Shown here in pieces: positions 32,170 to 43,671 of a stretch of 64,000 nucleotides of DNA. Position 1 is the first letter of the stretch. The number at the start of each line of letters is the position of its first letter. The translations under genes were made by a program, and so were the position numbers. The DNA is taken from contig CM039120.1 in assembly GCA_022036555.1 (NCBI GenBank), positions 33,443,716 through 33,507,715 of the forward strand, in the 5' to 3' direction. Source of the stretch: Microstegium vimineum (taxonomy: Eukaryota > Streptophyta > Magnoliopsida > Poales > Poaceae). The notes under the pieces are model-generated. The model searched no databases, was not told where the DNA came from, and saw only the letters and a list, made by a program, of their open reading frames with translations.

Positions 32170-32901
32170 GGACCAGCAAGGAGTAAAACGGACGCCCAGG
32201 ACGCATCTGGACTCCGTTTTTTATGATTCACACACGGATGGAAAGATAATTTCATAAGGAAACGAAAGAAGTTGGTTTGAGGTCTAAATACCTTACGGGT
32301 CATCGGGAAACGTCGAAACAAGTCAGCGTCCAGAATCTGTTCCGGTGCTGTGTCACCCAATTTTGGGCCCATGGCCCATGTATCAACTTGGGTCCATTAG
32401 GGACTCATCCTAGGGTTGTAGGACGACCCCAGGACCCTTTTGGTAGTCCTCCCTCCTCCTTATATCCCCTAGAGCCGCCAGAAACAGATTGGGTTTTGTT
32501 TTAGAGTTTAGTTTTCTATCGAGAAACTAAATCGTTCATTGTAACTGTGTCGATTAGTCTTTTTACAGTGATCCAGGGCCCCTCGTTCTTGATCTCCTCC
32601 ACTGTGTTGATTAGTGCTTTGGAACCGAGGTCTTGAACCCTCTATTGATATTCGCTTCAATCATATTTGCAATTTCAGATTGCGTGTTTATACCTTCTTG
32701 CTTATGTTCTTCGATTCGCTTCTAGGAAAAGCCTTATTGGGGAGGTCAATCAAGTTGTGCTTGGATGATAACCAATGAAGCAGTGGTGTAATGGTTGCAG
32801 GGTTCGAATCGTGTCTGATTTGAAGCTGGATCGCCAACGTCGTGACCTCCATCAATCGAATTTATTGGTTACCTCACGGAAGATCGGGCCGCTCCTCATC
32901 A
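32170..32901 (+). repeat. 3' LTR (probable) of the deleted Gypsy element
   Basis: Non-coding, with a TATA-like box at 32460-32466 (CCTTATATCCCC) and a T-rich leader. The exact LTR start was not found. It ends where Athila-like LTR sequence begins at about 32902. Confidence 0.45.
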
Positions 32902-33364
32902 TGTGGGGTCCTCCTATAGGTCGGTCGACCGCCTATAGGGGTTTGTGGGCCACCTTTGCCTTCTGGCTGCTGGTCCCACCTGTCATATGTGTTGGATTTC
33001 GGTTCTGAGTTGATTTGTCACGCTGATCTCATTGATGTGGGCCCATGGATCCTTGTGATGTGAATCTGAACCATTGGGATGAAACACACTTGGATCCAAG
33101 GGGTAGAAGGTGCTCTAGAGGGTGGTTCTTGGATCATGGGGGCTTGGAAGGTCTAGTGGCCCCACAGGGTGGTTGGCCGCCCCCCTAAGTGGGCCCACTA
33201 GCTCCCAAAAGTCCCAATTTGTCATTACCTGCATCAAATAGTCATGGAACATGTGGAACTAGTTATTTAGCACAATATGTTTAGGTTTTGCTTGTTTTCC
33301 TTCGAATATGAGGATGTTGACGGTATTTTGATGGTGACAAAATAGCTCATAATTACCGCCAACA
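32902..33364 (-). repeat. 3' LTR of the Athila-like element, truncated
   Basis: Matches 57978-58441 of the 5' LTR. The 463 bp start TGTTGGCGGTAATTATG on the minus strand; the remaining about 1050 bp are missing at the junction with the deleted Gypsy element. Confidence 0.85.
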
Positions 33365-33380
33365 AGATCCCCCATACTTA
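33365..33380 (-). other. Polypurine tract of the Athila-like element
   Basis: The minus strand reads TAAGTATGGGGGATCT next to the 3' LTR; same layout as at 18567-18584. Confidence 0.8.
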
Positions 33381-35149
33381 CCTTTTTCCTCGTCCTCGGT
33401 AAAGGTTAAAAGATGACAAGACTATGCCATTGAAAGTATAAAGCAAGCATAAAGATTTACTCAAGACATTTTATCATACCAATGGGATATGTGGTATTGG
33501 CTAACATATTTCCTTAAGAAGTTGAGAAATGGAATAGTTCTTCAAGGCAATGTCATCTTCCCAAATCATATTTTAGTCAACTTACTCCAAATTGAGTTTT
33601 TGATAAATTTTTCAAAAGAAATCTCATAAGTCAACTTACTCCTCTTATAGCACTCTAGGTCACTCAAAGTGTATGATTCCTTACCAAGGCATAAAGAGGT
33701 TGCCTTCTTTGTATCTCCCTATTTCTATTTGGCTTATGTGGAGCTCAGGTAGGGATAAAACAATGTAGCAAACTTGCATCACTTATAATGTAAAGTCAAA
33801 ACAAGGATCCAAGGAGGAAAAATGTCATAATCCTAGATCAAGACGTGCATGTGTGTGCTCAAATGATAGATGACTAACATATACCCCTTAACTTTAGAAC
33901 TACTTGAGACATGGCTATAATCATAATAATTTTTTTTGTGAGCTTTGCTCATCATCATTTTTTTCATTTATGATAGCCATATCGCCTTTTGAAGAATTTA
34001 GAGAGAGATCATAACATTTATTTCTAGAGTATTTATTGGATGAACATGGATCATGTAAATGAAAGGCATGTTTTTGCGTACTTCTAGTGTAGAAGCAGCG
34101 AAATTATGTGGCGTGTACGTGATCTTGATCTTTAAACTATAAAAAAATTCTCAACAAGGGTCACAAGATTTGACAAATCTCAAAGTAATTACAAGAAGCA
34201 TATGAGGAAGGTTTTGAACATGAATAAGTATTTATGGCTTTGGTAGGAATTTTCTCACTATAGAGGAGTAGTGACATTATGGTTTTATGACATTTTCAAA
34301 AATTAATCTCCAAGAACTTTAAATAGAAAGGGTATAAATCATGAGCCGAGACTATATCACATTAATCAACAACTTATTCCATATGATCTTCCTATCAAAG
34401 ATATTTCCCACTAGCATAAGCAAAAAGCAAGAATTTGTCTTTATGACGCTTTTACCCCTTAAACGTTATAGATCATGTCACTTTTCAAAATTTTGATTTT
34501 GGATGCAATCTTCTTGTTTTATTCAATATTAAAAGGAAATTAAACTAAGTGATAATTTCATTTAGAAATTATTTTTATTTCATTTTTATTTTGAAGGGAA
34601 AGTGAATAAACAAATGAAAAAGTATAGAGGAAAGGGGAGAGATGTGGCAAACCCGTCATAATAGACGTTTGAAGTTGAATGGATGCTGCCTGGTGGGTCC
34701 AGACCCTATAAGCACGGTCGGCCGACCGCTCTTTGGGGCCCTTTGGCCACTTCAAACTCTGCATTCAGATCCCTTACCTCTTAATATTGCTTTGCTCTGT
34801 CTTTTCTGAATGTTGGCCTCCAAAGTGCATCGGCCGATGCACAAAAGTGGTCGTTTTGGTCACACTTTTTTTGTGGAATGTGTCATGGATGTGTATAGCA
34901 TGATTCAGTGGTCATTCTGGTGTTTTGACATGTTGGAGTGTCGACCGACCTCCCCCATACTTGTTTCGGGGCATGCTGAATTCAGTGACAAAGACACATC
35001 AAATGTAGGGGTTCTGCTGGGCAAAATACAAGCAGAACCAAACTTTTATTCAATTAAAAACTTCTTAGGCACGTGTTACATTGATGAAGGGAAAAACAAT
35101 GAATGAATAAATAAATCTAAGTGCCTAACTTATTGGTGGAACTAGCGAT
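33381..35149 (-). other. Long non-coding 3' region shared with the non-autonomous element
   Basis: No ORF. It aligns by eye over most of its length with 18585-20200. It contains a 16-bp perfect palindrome TGCATCGGCCGATGCA (34826-34841), a GGTCGGCCGACC palindrome (34726-34737) and the hairpin at 35010-35039. Confidence 0.7.
35010..35039 (-). other. Hairpin shared with the non-autonomous element
   Basis: Perfect arms GGTTCTGCT and AGCAGAACC around a 12-nt loop. Confidence 0.55.
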
Positions 35150-35923
35150 CTATGGAGATGGAGGGTCAAAGAGATCCTCTCTCTTGATTGTCTGGGCCAA
35201 ACGCTTGATCTTCGCATTGGTGCTAATGCGAAGATCATTAAAACTATCCTCTAGATCCAAGCAGGTCATTCTCTCCTTTGTTGTCTGCTCTGCTAACTTT
35301 GTATTGTTCTCCCTAAGCCTAGCGACTATGCGAAGCAGCTTCTCCATGTCACTTTCTTCATCTTCATCCTCGAACTGGCCTAGAGGGCAGGAGATGGACG
35401 GCGGGTTGCTAGTCCGCCGGACTAACTTGCGAGACTCCTCCATCTCAAGGGATCTACGTGTCTTCCTCCACTCCTCGGAGGTGAGAGGAGGGATAAGCAC
35501 CTTGCCTATCCCCGGTCCACCATGAGCCCTCTGGAGGCGCATCCATGGTGGTGTCGATGGCGAGTAAGAGTGGGTGTAGCTCGTGCTCGTGTCGCCGTCG
35601 GTGGAGAAGACGGAGGCCTTCTTCACCCCCAATTGGCCGGTGATTGGCCTTTTAGGCATCACTAAATGCGCAAGCGGCTTGTTCAGGTTGCGGCGAGGGG
35701 ACATCGATCAGGCGATGTCCCGCATCTGCTCTGACTTCCATGCCCCGGTCGGCCGACCCTTCCTAGGGGTGGTTGGCAGCGCGGGCGGTGGTGCCGAGGC
35801 GATTGGAGCAACGTCGAGGATTTCGACGGCCATGGCATCGGTGTTGATGAAGTCTTGTCCATTGGAGGGTCTTCCATTGATGGGAACGAGTGGCATCTTG
35901 CCATTGTTTCTTGTTGGAGCCAT
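35150..35923 (-). pseudogene. Extra ORF in env position, coiled-coil protein, one in-frame TGA
   Basis: I do not recognise the product. ATG at 35923 (MAPTRNNGKMPLVP). The first 71 codons are Pro/Ala-rich; a TGA at 35708-35710 follows KSEQMRDIA; the frame continues with SMSPRRNLNKPLAH to a stop at 35150, about 258 codons in all. The last about 70 residues (EDEDEESDMEKLLRI, ARLRENNTKLAEQ, DSFNDLRISTNAKIKRL) look like an acidic patch followed by a coiled coil. No clear membrane segment. The second Athila-like copy has the same ORF (58442-58931) with TGA at the same codon. Position after INT matches the env-like gene of Athila elements, but similarity to known env-like proteins is not visible. 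Confidence 0.55.
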
Positions 35924-36352
35924 GGTGGTGATCAAGGGGGTGTGAAGAATTGAAAGGAGTGGTGCTGGTGCTGCTGGTTGTGAAGGAAAGAAAAGTGGGA
36001 GGAGGAAGAAGAAGGAGAGGGGTGTCAATGTCTAAAATGGCGGGGTCTAGATGGCCAACGAGTAAATTTCTAAGCATGTCGGACTTTGGATGGTTACGCT
36101 CGGAGAACACAGAGGTTTATACTGGTTTGGGCATGAACGCCCTACGTCCAGTGTGTTGCGGGGTCGTATTACCGAGCGTGGAGAGCTCATAGAGGGGAGC
36201 TATAAGCTTTGGTGAGAGAGGGAAGCACCTTCCCAGGTCTCGTGCATGTGAGGTTCTTAGCTCTGGTGTGTGCTCGCGTGTGTGCGAGTTTCAGTGTGTA
36301 TGAATGAATGTTCCGGTGTCAAGAGAGCTAGATTGGGGGTCCATTCCCTCCC

Positions 36353-36358
36353 TTTATA
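36353..36358 (-). promoter_or_regulatory. TATA box of the Tat-type solo LTR
   Basis: The minus strand reads CGTATAAAGGGAGG. Confidence 0.55.
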
Positions 36359-36841
36359 CGTAGGGAGAGATGGGGGAGTACAGTAGAGAGAGGGGGAGTG
36401 ATCGTGGGCCCGACTTGGGCTGCTGCCGAGGGAGGGATTTTTCTTCATCCTATCTTCCTTCCTGAGGAAGATTGCTCTAGTAGGCACATGTCCGAGTCTT
36501 GTTTGTCCTTGTTGCGCTGTAGTCATGCACTTTGTGACCGGGAACCCTGTTGTCCCCTTTTTCTGGGCATGGGCGGAGGCTGTCGCACAAGACCAAGCAC
36601 CCCCGCGTTCCGTCGTACAGGGTTGATGACGCCCTAATCCCTGTTGGGGTGTCCGTCGGAGACATGGCGTGGAAGTAATGCGCAGAAGTCGTCGGTTAGG
36701 CGGCACAGGACCTTGTACCGCAGGGTGAATAGAGGTCGGCATGGCGACTCATGCCTTAAGCCCAATGCCTGAGGACGGACGAGACTGTGGACCTTTTGAC
36801 TATATGGGCTAGGGCACCCTAGGCTGTGGACGGCGGTGAGA

Positions 36842-37205
36842 TCTCTGAGGGCGAGGGATGTCACGGATGACGTTCCCTGGGCTCAGGCAAGGCGAAAGAG
36901 CCCCCGAGGGTTGATGACGTCGCGGTTGACGCCACCTTGGCTTGGGCAAGGCGAGGGAGCCCCCGAGGGTTGATGACGTCTCAAATGACGCCACCTTGGC
37001 TCGGGCGGGGTGGAGGAGCCCCCGAGGGTTGATGACGTCTCGGATGTCGCCACCTTGGCTCGGGCGAGGCGGAGGAGCCCCCGAGGGTTGATGACGTCTT
37101 GAATGATGCCACCTTGGCTTGGGTGAGGCGGAGGAGCCCCCGAGGGTTGATGACGTCTCGGATGACGCCACCTTGGCTCGGGCGAGGCGGAGGAGCCCCC
37201 GAGGG
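36842..37205. repeat. 59-bp tandem repeat, about six units
   Basis: The word CCCCCGAGGGTTGATGACGT recurs at 36901, 36960, 37019, 37078 and 37137, and a partial unit at 37196, so the period is 59 bp; a degenerate first unit lies at about 36842-36900. Period 59 is not a multiple of three, so the long minus-strand ORF here is not evidence of coding. It lies in the U3 part of the solo LTR. Confidence 0.85.
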
Positions 37206-37267
37206 TGATTTTGTTTTTGTGGAGTTTGGTAAATTGGGTACCCTATTTCTAGGTATCTGACAAGGGG

Positions 37268-37629
37268 GTTAAGAAGGAGAAACTCAATGTGCAGGGCCTT
37301 CGTTCTTGCTCGGATCGCAATGAAAACCAAAGGAGAACGTTGGCCCAACATTCCTGAGCAACGGGACTTTTGAACGAGTTTGAACCATGGTCAGCCGATC
37401 GCTTTTTGAAAGCTATGGTCCGACCGAGCCAGGTTCTGATCTTGTTCGGCTCAGGTGAGCCACGTTGTGAAGTTTCGGGTTGTTTGGCCCAAAACAACGG
37501 TCGGTCGACCGCCTTTAGAGGCCAAATGGGCCGACCTTTTTCGAGGGGTAAGTCAAGGCTAAGTCTAGGCCATTTCTAAGGTCATTCTTGAAATTTGAAT
37601 AAAAAAGTTAAAACATGTAGATTTTAGTT
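37268..37629 (-). other. Spacer between integrase and the extra ORF
   Basis: No ORF of note. Holds palindromes of the GGTCGGTCGACC type (37499-37510) and a degenerate one near 37391. Confidence 0.6.
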
Positions 37630-38996
37630 CTAATTGGGATTAAGAACAAAATCTATCATATCAATTTCTTGTTCAGGAATTTCAAGCTCATGAAAAACTT
37701 TAAGACGATGGCCATTTACCTTGAAGATTTTGCCGTCGTCGTCCTGGAGTGTGATTGCTCCATGAGTTGCGGCGTTGACGACGAGGTATGCTCCTTCCCA
37801 TTTGCTTTTCAGTTTCCCGTGACCAAAGAGCTTGAACCTTGAGTTGAATAATAGGACCTTGTCTCCTGGGTTGAATTCCTTGACCTTGATTCTCTTGTCA
37901 TGCCATTTCTTGGTTCTCTCCTTGTATATCCTGACATTGTGGTATGCTTTCTCTCTCCACTCTTCTAACTCAGAGATTTGCATTTTCCTGAACTTTCTAG
38001 CAACTGGCAAATTCATATTCCATTTCTTGATTGCCCAATGTGCTTTGAACTCTAATTCCACAGGCAGATGGCATGTCTTCTCTTATACAAGTTGGTATGG
38101 TGGCATACCAATTGGGGTCTTGTATGCGGTCCGATATGCCCAAAGTGCCTCGGGTAGCTTGTGTTTCCAAGCCGTACCCATCTCATCCACGGGCTTCTTT
38201 AGAATGTTCTTGATTTGTTTGTTCGATGTTTCTACTTGACCACTTGTTTGAGGATGGTATGGAGTTGCAACATTGTGCCGGATTCCTTGATTAGTGAGGA
38301 ACTGGCAGAAGCCTTTGTCAATGAAGTCAGATCCCCCGTCACTTATGACTTTGGGGTTCCAAATCCGGGGAATATCACTTCATGGAACATTCTCTTTGAA
38401 TTGGCTGCATCAGCTTTGTAGCACGCTAATGCTTCTACCCATTTGGACACGTAGTCCACTGCTACTAAGATATACTCGTACCCTTTCGATGGAGGAAAGG
38501 GCCCCATGTAGTCGATACCCCATACATCAAAGAGCTCGACTTGTAGGTTGTTGGTGAGTGGCATGGCATCTTGGGCATTGATGTTCCCGTGCTTATGGCA
38601 CCTTGCACATCTTCTGACATAGTCATGGGTGTCCTTGTACATGGTTGGCCAAAAGAACACACTCTGCCAAATCTTAGCCTGAGTTTTGAATGCTCCATAG
38701 TGACCTCCGTATTCTGCTCCATGGCATCTTTCCATGATCTTGATTGCCTCCTCCATAGGTACGCATATCCTTAACAATCCATCATTGCATACTCTATAGA
38801 GGTATGGCTCATCCCAGAGATGCACTCGACTCTCCTGAACTAGTTTCTTCATATCTGCCCCTAGTGGTACCTGGCTTGCAACCATAAAGTTGACTATATT
38901 TGCATACCAGGGGTTGGAGTCTGTCATCTTTGAGGAAATCGTCGATGGGCAAATTCTGTGCATCTTTGAATTGCATTCTAGATAAATGATCGGCAC
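37630..38996 (-). pseudogene. pol: Integrase of the Athila-like element
   Basis: The zinc-domain end CARCHKHGNINAQDAM, core start LFDVWGIDYMGPFPPSKG, VAVDYVSKWVEAL and the C-terminal signature KKWHDKRIKVKEFNPGDKVLLFNS are typical of Athila integrases. The frame breaks at about 38340 and 38060 and between them. No chromodomain, as expected for the Athila clade. Confidence 0.87.
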
Positions 38997-39042
38997 CAGA
39001 GCTTTCTACTCCCTTTTTATCTTTTATTTCAAGATCAAATTC

Positions 39043-39624
39043 TTAGAGTAGCAAGATCCATCTTATTAAGCGTGGTTTAGCATCTTTCTTAGTGAGCAAG
39101 TACTTAAGAGCAGCATGATCTGTGTAGACAATAACTTTTGCTCCTACTAAGTAAGATCTAAACTTGTCTATAGCAAACACCATGGCCAACAGCTCTTTTT
39201 CGGTTGTTGCATAGTTTAGTTGTGGCCCTGTTAAGGTTTTGCTAGCATATGAAATAGCATGATGCTTCTTATCTTTAGTTTGGCCTAACACCGCACCAAC
39301 AGCATAGTCACTAGCATCATACATTATTTCAAAGGGGAGCTTCCATTCAGGGGTTGAATGATTGGAGCGGAGATGAGTGCTTTCTTGAGAATATAGAAAG
39401 AATCCAAGCACTCATCATTGAAGTCAAAGGGTGCATCCTTAGATAGCAGGCTTGTTAAAGGATGGGAAATTTGAGAGAAATCTTTGATAAACCGCCTATA
39501 GAACCCTGCGTTCCCAAGGAAGCTACAAATTCCCTTGACATTCATGGGAGGTGGAAGCTATTCTATAACTTCTATCTTAGCTCTATCCACTTCTATCCCA
39601 CGTTTGGACACTCTATGTCCTAGC
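39043..39624 (-). pseudogene. pol: RNase H and RT thumb/connection of the Athila-like element
   Basis: The RT end GFYRRFIKDFSQISHPLT runs, with a frameshift near 39370, into RNase H motifs YDASDYAVGAVLGQ, ISYASKTLTGPQLNYATTEKELLA and VIVYTDHAALKYLL. It stops at 39624, next to the TSD of the solo LTR; the RT continues at 41655. Confidence 0.87.
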
Positions 39625-39629
39625 ACTAT

Positions 39630-41649
39630 TGCGAACACATGGTGGATAAGTACCCATCTATGTAAAGTTTTGATGATGAGTGATTGACCGACACATGAGT
39701 GTTTTAGTTTGAGTGGCTTAACCTAACCACTGCGAAAGCAAAACTGTGTGCTTGTCTATCGACTTGTGGTGTGCAGGTGCTATGCCTAGTGACAGTGGTC
39801 AATGGCATGGAGAAGGTCAAGTAGAGGCTTGCCGTGCCGATGTACTGAGAGTGGTGAAGGGCGGAAGCGGGGCTCGGACTGAGGGACCATGGGAGCCGAT
39901 GGACTAGCTGTGGTGGCTAGTACCTGGCACTGGCGAGTGCGAGAAGACATGGAGGTAGACTGAGTTGATAAAGTCAAGACGGTGGACGCGCGAGTCGAGT
40001 GGAGGCTCAGGGGACTCGGAGTCCGACCGAGCGAAGACAAGGTGGCTCGCGTCGAGTGGTTTGGTGGTTTGGGCCTCAAAACCATCCGCGTCGGTTTCCG
40101 AGTTTGGGCCGCAAAACTTGGGGTTCGGTAGTTGAGCCCAAAGCTATCGGTGGCGGGTTTCCTGGGTTCGGCCCTCAAAACCTAGGTGGAGCTTCCGAGG
40201 AAGCGGGGATGGCACGTGGCGGAATCTTGGAGGTTGCGTCGAGGCGACGGCAACTCCAGGAAGGAAGCGGGGTCGTCCATTCAAATCGAGGGAGATATTT
40301 ACCGGAGCTTGGACCGCAATGCTTAGGCTAGGTAGTTCACTCATTGTGTCTAGGGGGTGTTTGGGAAATAGCCAAAGCCTCTGATAAATAGAGGGTGAAG
40401 GGGTATCCTCATCCCATCTCTTGAACCCTAATCATTTGCCCCAACTCTCTCTCTCTACCCTCTCTCTAGTTCATGAGATCCCTAGGTTGATTTCACCAAC
40501 CTCTATAAGAACTTGAGTTTGTTGCGAGGAATCGGAGGTCATAACCTCCGTAAGCCATGGTGGCTTCGATTTCGTGATTGTGTCCCCATTTTGCTTGTGT
40601 TCTTTGCGTTTTGCTTTTGCTCCCTATTTTCCCGAGATGATTTCTCTTTGTAGGGAGTAGCTCTTGCAATTCCGTTTGAACCAAGTTGTGCATAATCGTG
40701 AGGAGCTTCTTTGCACCGAAGGAATTCTACTCAAACCTCACGAGAGCGTAGATCGGGTGATTTTTTGTGGCGTTCTTCTTTTTCCTCTTTCTCCCCCAAA
40801 TCTGAGTGTTCCCTTTTGTTCTCTCCAAATTGAGAGATGATTTATTCGGGATAGCTTCCGAACTGCACTAGGATCATGCCTACAAAGTTTGGTTGCAGTT
40901 GGTGATCATTTGGTTGAGTTTTGGGAAGATTTGGCGGAGAGAAGTTCGTTTTCACGAAGAACAGCTTTTCTGCTCGTGAGCTCCGGACCAGGCGTCGGAC
41001 CACTTTGACTAGGCTCCGGACCATTGCAAGTTGTCCGGTGGTCAAGTCTTGGGAGACCGTATGACTGCTCAGAGCGTCGGACCAGAACAATTGGTCTGAC
41101 GGGAAGCGTCGGACGAGTTGTCCGAAGCCTGGTCGCTTCCTGTTATGGAGAGGTATTTTTCTCAGTGTGCGTCGGACCAGTCGTATTGGTCTGGAGGTGA
41201 TCGTCGGACTAATGTCCAGAGCTGGGGTACTCCCTGTGTTGTTTTCTGAGTGAGCATCGGACGTTCAAAAGTGTCCGTCGGACTTGTCCTGAGGTGCTTG
41301 GGTAAGCACCGGACAAAGGCACCGGACCACCTCCATTGGTCCGGAGGTCTTGACTGAACTTGTCCGGAGCTTCCTGTTGGCTGTTGTTTTCACGTGATTT
41401 TCTTAGGTTCTTGCCTCTTTTCTGTAGAGGTTGAGAACTTGGTTTTCAGGGTTTCCGGTAAGTTTTCCTACACTACCGGTGAGCTCTCATTTCTCCGTTT
41501 TCGTCTGAATCCCTGCTCACGTTGCTCGGGGGAGGTTGAGCACCCACAACTGGGTTTGGTTTTTGGGAAGAGTGGCCCGAACATTTCAAGAGAAATTTGA
41601 GGCTCCCATTCACCCCCCCCCCCCTCTGGTCGCCGTTCTCAGTCCTTCA
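39630..41649 (+). mobile_element. Solo LTR, Sirevirus family of A
   Basis: 2020 bp, TGCGAACACATGG...CAGTCCTTCA, with TSD ACTAT at 39625-39629 and 41650-41654. The empty site CCTAGCACTATGCCTTC is present at 63110-63127 in the second Athila-like copy. CCGGACCA/TGGTCCGG arms at 41322-41344, a C-tract near 41610-41625 and an AT-rich TATA-like word GATAAATAG at 40383 are present. Confidence 0.93.
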
Positions 41650-41654
41650 ACTAT

Positions 41655-42590
41655 GCCTTCACGAATCTTGAAGTGACATTTCTCCTAGTTCAGGACTATG
41701 TGCTTTTCTTCACATCTCTATAAGACTCTATCTAGATTCTCAAGGCAATCATCGAAAGTCTTTCCATAGACGGAAAAGTTGTCCATGAAAACTTCCATGA
41801 TTTCTTTGATCATATCGGAGAAAATGGACATCATGCACCTTTGAAAAGAGGCAGGAGCATTGCATAGGCCAAAAGACATTTGCCTATATGCATATGTTCC
41901 ATAAGGGCATGTGAACGTAGTCTTACTTTGATCATTGGGGTGGATTTGTATTTGATGATATCCCGAATAATCATGAAGGAAACAAAAGAAAGAATGCTTT
42001 GCAAGCCGCTCCAACATCTCATCGATGAAGGGTAATAGGAAGTGATCTTTCTTTGTGGCCTTATTAAGTTTTCGGTAATGTATACACATTCACCAACCTG
42101 TGACGGTTCATTGAGGAACCAACTCATTCTTGTCATTTCGAACGACCGTCATACCTCCCTTCTTAGGCACAACTTGCACAGGGCTAACCCATTCGCTATG
42201 AGGAACGGGGTAGATGATCCCTGCATGCAAGAGTTTCAAGACCTCCTTGTTTAATACTTCTCTCATCGCCTTATTCAGTCTACGCTGGGGCTCTCTAGAA
42301 GGAAGAGCCTCAGGTTCGATAGGAATGCGATGTGTGCAAAGAGCGGGACTAATGCCCTTAAGATGTTGTAAAGAATAGCATAAGACCGACTGGTGCTTTT
42401 CTAAGACGGTGAGGAGTTTGAAGGACTCTTCAGGGGAGAGTTTGTCACTGATGATTACAGGGGCCTCACGATCGTCCTTTAGAAAGGCATACTTTAAACT
42501 AGCTGGAATGGGTTTAAGTTATATAGAGGGCTTAGATGGGGGCTCAGATTTCTCCAGATCTATGGGTTCTTCTAGATCGTCTTTTTCCTA
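41655..42590 (-). pseudogene. pol: Reverse transcriptase of the Athila-like element
   Basis: IHYRKLNKATKKDHFLLPFIDEML, YSGYHQIQIHPNDQ, FTCPYGTYAYRQMSFGLCNAP and the catalytic box FMDNFSVYG. The family has FMDD here (and the copy near 63255 still does), so one catalytic Asp is changed to Asn. The N-terminal part (42090-42590) is frameshifted but clearly homologous to 63510-64000. Confidence 0.88.
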
Positions 42591-43121
42591 GATGAAATAT
42601 TCGGCCTCTTCTTCTAGATCAAGATGAGATGATTCTAGGAGAGATGCAGCCATCACTTCCTCTATCGGGTCAAGTTCTGGGAGCGATTCCATCATGGTGT
42701 TTATGGAATTTGTAAGCGGAATCGAGAGTTTGATGCTACTCCCAAGATGACCCTTAAGACTTCCATCAAGAAATCTCATGAGTGGGTGTCCAATTAACAA
42801 GTCAATTTCCTCTATATCAAAAATGAAGAAATTCAGGAGGATATTGACTTTGTTAATTAGCGTAGGAATGGTCTGTGCAATACCACAACTCTCAATCAAT
42901 TGTCCTGAAGGAAGCTTCAAGAACTTATTGGTTGGAGTTAGATCTACATTGCCTAAGATAGGATTAGCTAATGATTTAGACATAATGCTAACTCCTACAG
43001 CAGGATCGTAAAGAGAGTCTAACTTTGCTCTATTGATTTGACAAGGAATGATTGTAGAGGAAGAAAGAATTTGAATTGGCTCGAATGAAGAGTCGGCCTC
43101 TTCTAACCACTCATTTCTCAT
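42588..43121 (-). pseudogene. pol: Protease region of the Athila-like element
   Basis: IPCQINRAKLDSLYDPAVG aligns with the protease active-site region of Athila elements (the usual DxGAG motif is not clean here), then IESCGIAQTIPTLINKVNI and DLLIGHPLMRFL. Open over 177 codons. An acidic segment rich in ESLPELDPIEEV follows. Confidence 0.7.
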
Positions 43122-43665
43122 GATAGAAGCTAGCTCATGACAGAAGCTAGCTCTTGAACCATCTCCTAGAGATAGGCGTCCTCTATGCGGCTAGGAATGT
43201 GAAGGTTCGGAGCTTTTCTAGCAAAAGACTTCTTTTGCACAAATTGATTCGAGGCATTTCCAAAATCAGAAAATAAATCAGCCTTGATATCAAGGGGGAA
43301 TTCCAAGGGATGAATTTCTTCTTCCCTTGGTGGTTCAGGTTCGATAGCAGGATCTGGAGATGTAGAGGGAAGAGTTTCGGCTATCGATGTTGTTTCTATT
43401 TTGGGGGCTGGTTTTTGTTCTTCTGCGGGTTCTTCATAATATACGTTAGTATAGGGGGTGTTATCAAGAATCTTTGTGAGAAGACTCTTCCTTGCACTAA
43501 CGGGTAAACACAGGAAGGCTCCCCCGGAAGATATGTCAAGGAGTTGCGCAGAGTTTCTGCTAAGACCGCCATAAAAATGTTGTAAGTTGTAACATTGTAG
43601 GCTCGGTTATAGCGAGATCAGGGCCTGAAGATACTAGATCTACAAGACAGGCCCATTGAGAGTCT
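43122..43665 (-). pseudogene. gag: C-terminal gag region of the Athila-like element
   Basis: Recognisable pieces are FYGGLSRNSAQLLDISSGGAF and, toward the protease, a Pro/Glu-rich linker and NQFVQKKSFARKAP. Stops and shifts are present. It is cut at 43671 by Sirevirus D and resumes at 52457. Confidence 0.7.
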
Positions 43666-43671
43666 CCCATG

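Larger units (their letters stand above)
36023..37262 (-). mobile_element. Solo LTR, Tat-type Gypsy
   Basis: 1240 bp with TG...CA ends (minus strand TGTCAGATACC...GACATTGACA) and a 5-bp TSD AGGGG at 36018-36022 and 37263-37267. The second Athila-like copy has the uninterrupted site (GAGAGGGGGTTAAG near 59017-59031). No internal domain remains, so LTR-LTR recombination removed it. It contains a TATA box and a 59-bp tandem array. Confidence 0.9.

Noticed and set aside
32755..32850. tRNA-like segment (TAGTGGTGTAATGGTTGCAGGGTTCGAATC-like words near 32775-32812)
   Set aside because: GGTTCGAATC resembles a tRNA T-arm and B box, but I could not build a cloverleaf with an acceptor stem around it, and it sits within an LTR-like sequence.
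36809..37351. 180-codon minus-strand ORF over the 59-bp repeats
   Set aside because: It is open because the GC-rich 59-bp unit lacks stops in that strand; the period is not a multiple of three and the region is LTR U3.
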